Positions 52,574-59,107 of a stretch of DNA of 64,000 nt are shown in pieces. A program made the translations under genes and the position numbers. How positions within the stretch are numbered: the stretch's first letter is position 1; every line of letters begins with the position of its first letter. The notes below the pieces were generated by a model, which was given only the letters and a program-made list of their open reading frames with translations, did no database searches and was not told the origin of the DNA. The DNA comes from an uncultured Eubacteriales bacterium (GTDB lineage: Bacteria; Bacillota; Clostridia; Christensenellales; CAG-917): assembly GCA_900548005.1 (NCBI GenBank), contig URIZ01000002.1, positions 127,585 to 191,584 of the forward strand, written 5' to 3'.

Positions 52574-53479
52574 ATGGTTTGGGTTCTTTTGGCTCTCGGC
52601 GGAGCGATTTGCACTTCGCTGACCACCATACTTGCAAAAATCGGGATAAAAGACGTCAATTCAAATTTTGCAACGGCATACAGGACGGGCATTGTCATCG
52701 TATGCTCGCTTGCGATGTGCGCAATCACGGGCGATATTGCAAAATTCGCCAATCTAACCGCATACAATTGGCTTTTTCTTGTGCTTTCGGGGCTTGCGAC
52801 GGGCGTGTCGTGGCTGTTCTATTTCGGCGCGCTAAAAGAAGGCGACGTCAACAAAGTCGCGCCCATAGACAAGTCAAGTTTTGTGCTGACAACAATACTT
52901 TTTCTCATATTCTTCTTTGACGACACCACAAAAGGCGGCGATCCGCTGACAATCGGTATGCTGTGTCTGACAATGGTTTTGATGCTTGTAGGCACGTTTT
53001 TGATGATTCCAAAGCTCGACAAAACCGAAATCGAGCAACCAAAAAGCAAAAGATGGCTGATTTTTGCCATTTTGAGCGCGGTGTTTGCATCGCTTGTGTC
53101 GCTGTTTGTAAAGCTCGGCTTGAAAGGCATACCGTCCGATGTCGGAACGTTTTATCGCACGCTTGTCGTGTTTGTGTTTGCAATGGCGATCGTGCTTGCA
53201 AAAAAAGACTACAAAGGCGCAAAAGAGATCACCGCAAAGTCTTGGATCTTTCTCACTCTATCGGGCATAGCCACGGGCGGCGCATGGCTTCTTGAATATG
53301 CCGCACTCAACTTTGACGGCGCAAATCCCGTTGCGGTCAACTGCATAGGCAAGCTGTCAATACTTCTGACAATGCTGCTGTCTTGGCTCGTGATGAAAGA
53401 GAAATTCACCGCCCGCTCTCTCATCGGTCTTGCCCTGCTCACCGCCGGCATAGGGCTTATCATCGGTTTCAGCCTATAA
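52574..53479 (+). CDS. EamA/DMT-family transporter
   Basis: A 301-residue inner-membrane protein with about ten hydrophobic segments forming two EamA repeats (about 1-140 and 155-300). The repeat endings ...PIDKSSFVLTTIL and NCIGKLSILLTMLLSWLVMK show the internal duplication. Members export or import small metabolites; the substrate is unknown. AAGGA at 52561 supports the ATG at 52574. The 44 residues upstream in the longer frame lie over the promoter and are not coding. It is a single-gene unit ending at a shared terminator. Confidence 0.88.
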   Translation: MVWVLLALGGAICTSLTTILAKIGIKDVNSNFATAYRTGIVIVCSLAMCAITGDIAKFANLTAYNWLFLVLSGLATGVSWLFYFGALKEGDVNKVAPIDKSSFVLTTILFLIFFFDDTTKGGDPLTIGMLCLTMVLMLVGTFLMIPKLDKTEIEQPKSKRWLIFAILSAVFASLVSLFVKLGLKGIPSDVGTFYRTLVVFVFAMAIVLAKKDYKGAKEITAKSWIFLTLSGIATGGAWLLEYAALNFDGANPVAVNCIGKLSILLTMLLSWLVMKEKFTARSLIGLALLTAGIGLIIGFSL

Positions 53480-53695
53480 AGGCGGCGCAATAAGCCTACA
53501 TCGCCGCAATTATTTTATTTATCTGTTAAATTGTCTGTCAAATAAGGTTTTAGTGACAAAACCGTCACTTCTCCAAACGCTTTGTCGATATACAAAATCA
53601 CGAATGCGCAAAACCACGCAACAAAACCACGCAACAAAATCAATCGCAAAATCGAGCAAAAGTCGAACACACAATCGAGCTGAAAATCGTACGAT

Positions 53696-53732
53696 AAAAA
53701 AGAGTCCGCGCATACGAACTCTTGTTTTTTTT
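53696..53732. terminator. Bidirectional terminator between the EamA and GNAT genes
   Basis: A 6-bp stem (53700-53705 with 53718-53723) with A-run and T8 flanks. The 12-nt loop contains CGCGCATACG, the core of the alternating tracts seen in several gene leaders. Confidence 0.65.
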
Positions 53733-53772
53733 CTGTCGGTTGGTATCAAAACCGCTTGAACATTGCTTGCGA

Positions 53773-54387
53773 TTATATCTCGGTATCTTCGGTTTTTGCC
53801 GGGCGTTTCATAAAATAGTGGTTGATTCCGTGGATATTTGTTGTCGCAAGCAATATAAATCCGAGTTTTTGGTATATCGCAACGTTGGTTTCATCGTGCG
53901 TTTCAAGGCAAATCGGCATATCGCCGCATATCTCGTCAAGCATGGCGCGCAACAGTCCGCGTCCCCTGCTCGCTTTTGCAACGCCGATGTTTTTGATATA
54001 ACAATCGGTTTCGGGATTGTAGAACGGCTCGGACACTTGCTCGGCGACTGAAACGTAGTCCATAGCTATCTTGGCTTCTTTGCGGCTGACCGCTTTGAAA
54101 AACGGTATAGCAAAAAACGGATTGGCAAACAGTGCCGCCAAACTTCTCTCCTTGCCCTTGTCGTCGGGGCGAATGATCGAGCATATTGCCGTGAAATCTT
54201 CGTTGGCATAGGTGTATCTCTTGCCAAGCGACACTTCCACCTTGAAAAGATAGTAAATCTTCTTTTTCAAGTCCCCTTCCGTGCCCAAAAGCGTGGAATA
54301 AAGCGGATAGTCTTCAAACATCTCCGTGAAGACGGCGCAAGCTCTGTCGATTTGGTTATTCTTGATCAGTTTCATTTGATTGCTCAT
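53773..54387 (-). CDS. GNAT-family N-acetyltransferase
   Basis: A 204-residue acetyltransferase. The acetyl-CoA-binding motif is IGVAKASRGRGLLRAML (about residues 134-150). CLETHDETNVAIYQKLGFIL (about 162-181) forms the C-terminal strand-helix. The N-terminal half is poorly conserved, so the substrate is unknown. The ATG at 54387 lacks a Shine-Dalgarno and lies 7 nt after a TATCAT -10 box, predicting a leaderless transcript. An internal ATG at 54375 is possible. It is divergent from the Xer gene. Confidence 0.88.
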   Translation of the reverse strand: MSNQMKLIKNNQIDRACAVFTEMFEDYPLYSTLLGTEGDLKKKIYYLFKVEVSLGKRYTYANEDFTAICSIIRPDDKGKERSLAALFANPFFAIPFFKAVSRKEAKIAMDYVSVAEQVSEPFYNPETDCYIKNIGVAKASRGRGLLRAMLDEICGDMPICLETHDETNVAIYQKLGFILLATTNIHGINHYFMKRPAKTEDTEI

Positions 54388-54393
54388 GCGATG

Positions 54394-54422
54394 ATGATAT
54401 CATACTATATTAAGAAAATCAA
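54394..54422 (-). promoter_or_regulatory. Promoter of the GNAT gene (leaderless)
   Basis: On the minus strand TTGATT (54417-54422), a 17-nt spacer and TATCAT (54394-54399). The +1 is expected on the A of ATG 54387. Confidence 0.6.
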
Positions 54423-54451
54423 TCTTATGTTGGGCATGACGTATATAAATA

Positions 54452-54480
54452 TTGACATTTTGCGAACAGATTGCTACAAT
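54452..54480 (+). promoter_or_regulatory. Promoter of the Xer-type recombinase gene
   Basis: TTGACA (54452-54457), a 17-nt spacer and TACAAT (54475-54480). AAGGAG follows before the ATG. Confidence 0.75.
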
Positions 54481-54519
54481 ACTTTTTGAAAAATACTTTA
54501 TACAAGGAGTTTTTTCATT

Positions 54520-55605
54520 ATGGCAAACTATTTCACCGAACGTGAAAAAATCATGACCAAACGGCTTTATGCCATGCGAGAGCAACTCCCCGCTTTTTGC
54601 GAGGACTTTTTTGTAGGTATCGAGCCGCAAACAAGCATACTTTCAAGGCTCAACTACGCCTATGATTTGAACATCTTTTTTGACTATTTGCTCAAAAACG
54701 TGCGCGCATTCAAGGACTACACCGACGTGCATGAGTTTGTGTGCGAAGACTTGAACAAGATCACGCTCGGCAACCTTGAAGCGTACATGGAATATCTCTC
54801 GTTTTTCGAGTTTGGCGGCAAAGAACACGTCAACGGCGAAAAAGGCAAATCGAGAAAAATTTCCACCGTTCGCTCGTTTTTCAAATACTATTTCAACCAC
54901 GACCGCATCCCGAGCAACGTTTCTGCAAAGCTCACTATGCCAAAACAGCACGACAAAGACATTATCCGCCTTGAAAAACGCGAAGTCGAGCGCATTTTGG
55001 ACATCGCTGAAACCGGTGACGGCATGACGGATCATCAAAAGAAATTCCAACGCAACACAAATGCGCGCGATTTTGCGCTGATTTCGCTGTTGCTCGGCAC
55101 GGGTATTCGTGTCAGCGAGTGCGTGGGACTGAACCTAAACGACGTGGATTTTGAAACAAACGCCTTCACTATCACGAGAAAAGGCGGCAATCAAGCCATT
55201 CTCTACTTCGGTGACGAAGTGGCGAGCGCGCTGAAAGACTATATCGATCACGAGCGCAAAAACCTTATCGAACGCAACGAAAAGGTGAAAGGCATAGAAC
55301 GCGACGCGCTGTTTTTGTCCTTGCAAGTGAGCAGACTGTCCGTGCGCGCGGTTGAAAACATCATCAAAAAGTATGCGCAAGCCGCCGCTCCGCTCAAAAA
55401 AATCTCGCCGCACAAGCTGCGTAGCACCTTCGGCACAAACTTGTATCGAGCAACGGGTGACATATATCTCGTTGCGGACGTTTTGGGACATAGGGACGTC
55501 AACACCACCAAAAAGCACTACGCCGCAATTGAAGAAGACCACAGAAAACTCGCCGCGCAAGTGGTGAAACTCCGCCCCGGCAGAACTCCGAGCGACCAAG
55601 AATAA
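54520..55605 (+). CDS. Xer-like tyrosine recombinase
   Basis: A 361-residue site-specific recombinase. The N-terminal SAM-like core-binding domain covers about 25-150. The catalytic domain has Arg near residue 197 (GTGIRVSECVGL), Lys in TRKGGNQ, HKLR near 297, and LGHRDVNTTKKHYA with the nucleophile Tyr near 333. It is longer than XerC/XerD (about 300) through the N-terminus and an insert before the C-terminal motifs. It stands alone with its own promoter, with no att duplication or phage genes, so a chromosomal Xer role is more likely than a mobile element. Confidence 0.88.
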   Translation: MANYFTEREKIMTKRLYAMREQLPAFCEDFFVGIEPQTSILSRLNYAYDLNIFFDYLLKNVRAFKDYTDVHEFVCEDLNKITLGNLEAYMEYLSFFEFGGKEHVNGEKGKSRKISTVRSFFKYYFNHDRIPSNVSAKLTMPKQHDKDIIRLEKREVERILDIAETGDGMTDHQKKFQRNTNARDFALISLLLGTGIRVSECVGLNLNDVDFETNAFTITRKGGNQAILYFGDEVASALKDYIDHERKNLIERNEKVKGIERDALFLSLQVSRLSVRAVENIIKKYAQAAAPLKKISPHKLRSTFGTNLYRATGDIYLVADVLGHRDVNTTKKHYAAIEEDHRKLAAQVVKLRPGRTPSDQE

Positions 55606-55690
55606 ACCAATCAAATCTTGCAAAATCCGCCAAATCGAAAAAATACGGCAAAATGTTGCAAGAAATCACGTATAAACTATTATCTAATAT

Positions 55691-55719
55691 TGACTATTTT
55701 ATAATAGTTTGCTAAAATT
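55691..55719 (+). promoter_or_regulatory. Promoter of the PadR-coiled-coil gene with internal dyad
   Basis: TTGACT (55691-55696), a 17-nt spacer and TAAAAT (55714-55719). The spacer and -35 end contain the dyad ACTATT-TTAT-AATAGT (55694-55709). A further direct half-site AACTATTTAT lies at about 55675-55684. The arrangement fits autorepression by the PadR domain. Confidence 0.65.
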
Positions 55720-55746
55720 GTATATATCAAATTGCGGAGATGATTT

Positions 55747-57735
55747 ATGGACATTTCTTCCGTCAATAGTGACCTTATCCGCGGCAACGTCACCACGATC
55801 ATTCTCGGATGCTTGTGGGACACCGACAAATACGGTTACGAAATTCTCAAAGAGATCGAAGACAAAAGCAACTCTCACTACGTCTTGAAACAAGCCACGC
55901 TCTACAATCAGCTCAAAAGATTGGAAAAGCAAGGGCTGGTTTCGTCGTATGAAGGAGATCCCGACGACACCGGTGGCGGCAAGCGTAGATACTACGCCCT
56001 GACAAAAGAAGGGCGCGCTTTCCTTGCAAAAGAACGCGGCGAATACGAGTATTCGCGCACCATTCTCGACAAGCTCGTTTCCAACGACGAGTACGACTTC
56101 ACCAACCCCATCCCCTTTGACGCCAGCGAACTGCGCCCCTACTCAAAGAGCGCGGAAGAAAAGCCCAAAGTGGTCTACAAAGACAAAATCGTTGAGAAAA
56201 AGGTGTTCTTTGACCGCTATGGCAACGAGATCGGCGAGCAAGATGCCGAGCAGCTCAGGCTTCAAGCCGAGCAAGAAGACGCGCAACTTCGTCAGACCGA
56301 AGAACAGCTCAAACTCTATGAAGAACAACTGCGCCAATCAGAAGACGATATCCGCCGCAAAGACGAGCTTTTGAAACAATCGGAAGAGACTGCCGCTCGC
56401 AGCGCGGAAAAACTCCGCCAAAGCGAAGAAGAATCTTTTAAAAAGGACGAGCAACTCCGCCAAACCGAAGAACAACTAAGACGCAGCGAAGAAGACAGAC
56501 AATTTGTCAAGGGCATGCTTCGCAAAATGGAAGAAGAAAAACTCCGCGCCGAAGAAGAACGTCGCCTTGCCGAAGAGCGTGAAAAAGAGCGTCTTGCACA
56601 AGAAGAAAAATTGCGTCAGGAAGAGGCGGAAAGAAAACATCAAATGCAGGCAAAACCTGCCATGACCATTGAAGAAATGTTTGCAAAACTCGACCAAGAG
56701 AGCGAATATAATCGCCAAAAAGCCGAGACGCAAGTGTTCTACGCCCCCGAAAACGCTCAACCTGTCGAACATACGTACGTGAACGCATATTCTTCTCAAC
56801 CTATCGAAACGGCGCACTCTCAATCGACGCTCAAAGACATATTCAAGCAACTTGACGAGCGAGAGGCTCAAATCGACGCTCAGAACAAGCAAGATGAGTC
56901 CGAGCAAGAGCCTGTGCGTGAATACGCCCCCGCCGCTCCGCAAAACGTTGAGCCTGTACAACCCTTTCAACCCGCACAACCTGTTCAAAATCAAAATACA
57001 TACGCGCGCGAGTATATGCCTGCCGAAATAGAAGGCGCAAATCAAAACTACTCCGCTCCTGCCGACAAAGGTCAGTTTGTCACTTCGGCGGTTGTAAATC
57101 GTCAAGAAGGCGGCTTCGAATATGAAAAAGACGACGTGAATTATCGCGAGTTCTTCGTTTCGCTTGCCGATAACAAACAAAAAGAGCAGGAAGAAGTCAA
57201 GCCACAACAAGCGGACTATGCCGACAGCGATATAAAGACAAGATTGTATGCAAAGGGCTACAAAATCCGCCCGTACGATCGCGGCAACACGAGCGAGTAC
57301 TACACTTTCAACTTTATACAATCCAATCGCATCAACCGCGACACCTTCCTTATCATCCTTGCATTCTTCGCAGCTGAAGTGGCAATCATGTGGGCGTCGC
57401 TCGGCACGAGAATAAGCTACAAATACTTCCTGCCTATTCTCATTGTCGGTTGCGCATTGTGCCTTATCCCCACAATCGTGTATCTAACCAATCCGACAAG
57501 ACGAAAACGTGCCAATTTCAACTTCAAAATGTCACTGCTCAATCGCGGAATGATGTTCATCGAGCTGACGGTTGTGTGCATACTCATCGGGTTCTTCGGG
57601 CTCGGTGCAAACGTCAACGATATAGACCTTATTCTTCAATCGATCGTTCTGCCCATGGTGCTGCTCACCAACCTGCCGCTCAGTTCTCTTATCTATTGGC
57701 TGTTGTACAGGACGAGGAAATATCATACCGCGTGA
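55747..57735 (+). CDS. PadR-type DNA-binding protein with long coiled coil and four-helix membrane anchor
   Basis: A 662-residue protein with an unusual architecture. Residues 8-110 are a PadR winged helix (WDTDKYGYEILKEI, LKQATLYNQLKRLEKQGLVS, GGGKRRYYALTKEG). About 162-300 are an almost uninterrupted Glu/Gln/Arg/Lys coiled coil with LRQ(T/S)EE repeats. About 330-445 are Pro/Gln/Glu-rich and disordered. About 470-525 are soluble. Four transmembrane helices follow (about 532-552, 558-580, 603-625, 628-655). This predicts a transcription factor tethered to the membrane. No such PadR is familiar to me. AT-rich DNA and GGAGATGATTT precede the ATG. It is a single-gene unit. Confidence 0.85.
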   Translation: MDISSVNSDLIRGNVTTIILGCLWDTDKYGYEILKEIEDKSNSHYVLKQATLYNQLKRLEKQGLVSSYEGDPDDTGGGKRRYYALTKEGRAFLAKERGEYEYSRTILDKLVSNDEYDFTNPIPFDASELRPYSKSAEEKPKVVYKDKIVEKKVFFDRYGNEIGEQDAEQLRLQAEQEDAQLRQTEEQLKLYEEQLRQSEDDIRRKDELLKQSEETAARSAEKLRQSEEESFKKDEQLRQTEEQLRRSEEDRQFVKGMLRKMEEEKLRAEEERRLAEEREKERLAQEEKLRQEEAERKHQMQAKPAMTIEEMFAKLDQESEYNRQKAETQVFYAPENAQPVEHTYVNAYSSQPIETAHSQSTLKDIFKQLDEREAQIDAQNKQDESEQEPVREYAPAAPQNVEPVQPFQPAQPVQNQNTYAREYMPAEIEGANQNYSAPADKGQFVTSAVVNRQEGGFEYEKDDVNYREFFVSLADNKQKEQEEVKPQQADYADSDIKTRLYAKGYKIRPYDRGNTSEYYTFNFIQSNRINRDTFLIILAFFAAEVAIMWASLGTRISYKYFLPILIVGCALCLIPTIVYLTNPTRRKRANFNFKMSLLNRGMMFIELTVVCILIGFFGLGANVNDIDLILQSIVLPMVLLTNLPLSSLIYWLLYRTRKYHTA

Positions 57736-57757
57736 GCAAAAATCGGCGCAATCTTAC

Positions 57758-57826
57758 GGACGGTGCAAGTATGCACCGTCCTTTTACTTGCTATATTTTT
57801 GCTCTGCTAACCGCGCCGAGAATTTG
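57758..57826 (+). repeat. Terminator-linked repeat, copy A
   Basis: A 10-bp hairpin (57758-57781) plus TTTTA acts as the terminator for the PadR gene. It is followed by GCTCTGCTAACCGCGCCGAG and AATTTG. The same block with a different but equally paired stem recurs at 57932-57993, and a diverged copy lies near 51908-52024. Confidence 0.7.
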
Positions 57827-57931
57827 CGCTATCAGTTCAAGCACGGATAAATGTTCATGTCGCAGTTTCGCCAAATTATCGGCTTGGTGGCTCGCTACGC
57901 TCGCGTTTATATATAATCGGCGCATGTTTAC

Positions 57932-57993
57932 GGACACCGCACAGTTTGTGCGGTGTCCTTTTATTTGCTAGATTTTTGCTCTACTAACCGCGC
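57932..57993 (+). repeat. Terminator-linked repeat, copy B
   Basis: An 11-bp hairpin (57932-57958) plus TTTTA is followed by nearly the same 35-nt sequence as copy A (two or three differences). The stems of copies A and B differ in sequence but both stay fully paired, which suggests selection for structure. Confidence 0.65.
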
Positions 57994-58681
57994 CGAGAAT
58001 TTGAATAACACATCATCAATTCTAAGCGTACTTATAAACGGAATGTGTAACTTCGAAGACGTAATACGAGCCGCAACGGCGGCGAGCAAATCGAGCGTCG
58101 GACTTGATGTGAAGTACGAGAATGCGTGGCGTTCTGTTGCGTAGCTGCCACGCAGGCGAAGTGGCATAATAAGAGAAATGGCGCAAGTTATGTCTCGACC
58201 GAGTGTTGTCCCCCGCTACGCGGTCACCGTGGGTTCCCTTTTAGAGGAACGGTGATATGGGCGCGACGCGTAAAGCAATTCGTCCAGTGGACGGATTGTA
58301 GCCAAAGCGAACAAGGCGGATTGCCACGCAAACGCCGCAGTCCAAACACCTGAGGAAAGGGGAAAGTTGCATTTAGGGCGTTAAACGCAAAACTTTTGTA
58401 GAGTGGTGGAAGAAATACCGGCACGGACCGGAAAGATAGGGCATTTCTGTTTAGAGTTTCAAACGCTCAACTTTTGTAGAGCCGTGAACTAATAAAAACT
58501 TATCGGGCGCAATTGTTTGTCGTTTCGTTTCCACGAGATTGCCACGCAAGCTCGCAATGACAGAGTTTTTTTGCAATGCGCCTGACGGCTGGATGTTTCG
58601 GCAGGCTCAACATGACAATATGGAGTAAATTATAAAAAAGAACAGCGGATGCCGTTCTTTTTGTGTTGATGTGACGAGTGA
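57994..58681. other. Gene-free, structured repeat-rich spacer
   Basis: No frame here has a ribosome binding site or a recognisable product. Visible structures are a stem around 58147-58167 (TGCCAC/GTGGCA) and a compound hairpin 58224-58255 (TCACCG/CGGTGA enclosing GTTCC/GGAAC). Two diverged tandem units at 58369-58408 and 58441-58486 share AAACGC..AACTTTTGTAGAG. Near 58590 is TGTTTCGGCAGGCTCAACAT. It does not match RNase P RNA, tmRNA or SRP RNA by eye. It may be an undescribed RNA or decayed repeats. Confidence 0.4.
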
Positions 58682-59104
58682 TTATTCGTCTTTGCTTTGG
58701 GTGGAGTCCGCACTGTCCGTTGTTGCGGATTGGGCAGATTCTTCTTCGACGTTTCCGTCTTCAGGGACGAGAATTTCTTTGATCAAAAACTCTCTGCCCG
58801 ACAACAAATCCTTGTCGAAAGAGTTGCACTTGGGGCAATATCCTTCATTGGCGATGACGTTGAACACTTCGCCGCAGTTGCGACATTTTGCCATACCAGG
58901 CACGACGTCGAGTTTCAACTTCGTGTTTTTGAAATACGGCTTTTTGTCGATAGCGGCAGGCCAACATTCGTCAAGGTACACGGGGATAACACCACACAAT
59001 TCACCGACCTGCAAAACTATGGTGTCAACAGCGGGGAGATTTTGCTCCACCGCCACTTGTTCCACCACTTTTACGACTTCAAAAACTATACCGAGTTCGT
59101 GCAT
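58682..59104 (-). CDS. HypA-like nickel/zinc maturation protein
   Basis: A 140-residue HypA/HybF homologue. The N-terminal nickel motif MHELG (usual MHE), a central alpha-beta domain, and a zinc site CRNCGEVF...CPKCNS (about residues 74-95) are present. A 28-residue acidic Ser/Thr-rich tail is extra. HypA delivers nickel to [NiFe] hydrogenase, but no hydrogenase or other hyp gene is in the window. It follows the large flavoprotein gene by 3 nt and is co-transcribed with it, so it may serve another enzyme or act as a small redox/metal partner. Confidence 0.85.
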   Translation of the reverse strand: MHELGIVFEVVKVVEQVAVEQNLPAVDTIVLQVGELCGVIPVYLDECWPAAIDKKPYFKNTKLKLDVVPGMAKCRNCGEVFNVIANEGYCPKCNSFDKDLLSGREFLIKEILVPEDGNVEEESAQSATTDSADSTQSKDE

Positions 59105-59107
59105 AAA

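Noticed and set aside
54520..55605. Integrase of a mobile element
   Set aside because: No att duplication, tRNA disruption, phage or conjugation genes nearby, and the gene has an ordinary promoter and composition; a chromosomal Xer-like role fits better.
56220..56650. Repetitive DNA in the PadR gene considered as a repeat array or CRISPR
   Set aside because: The repetition follows codon phase and encodes heptad coiled-coil repeats; there are no constant repeats with unique spacers. No CRISPR array was seen anywhere in the window.
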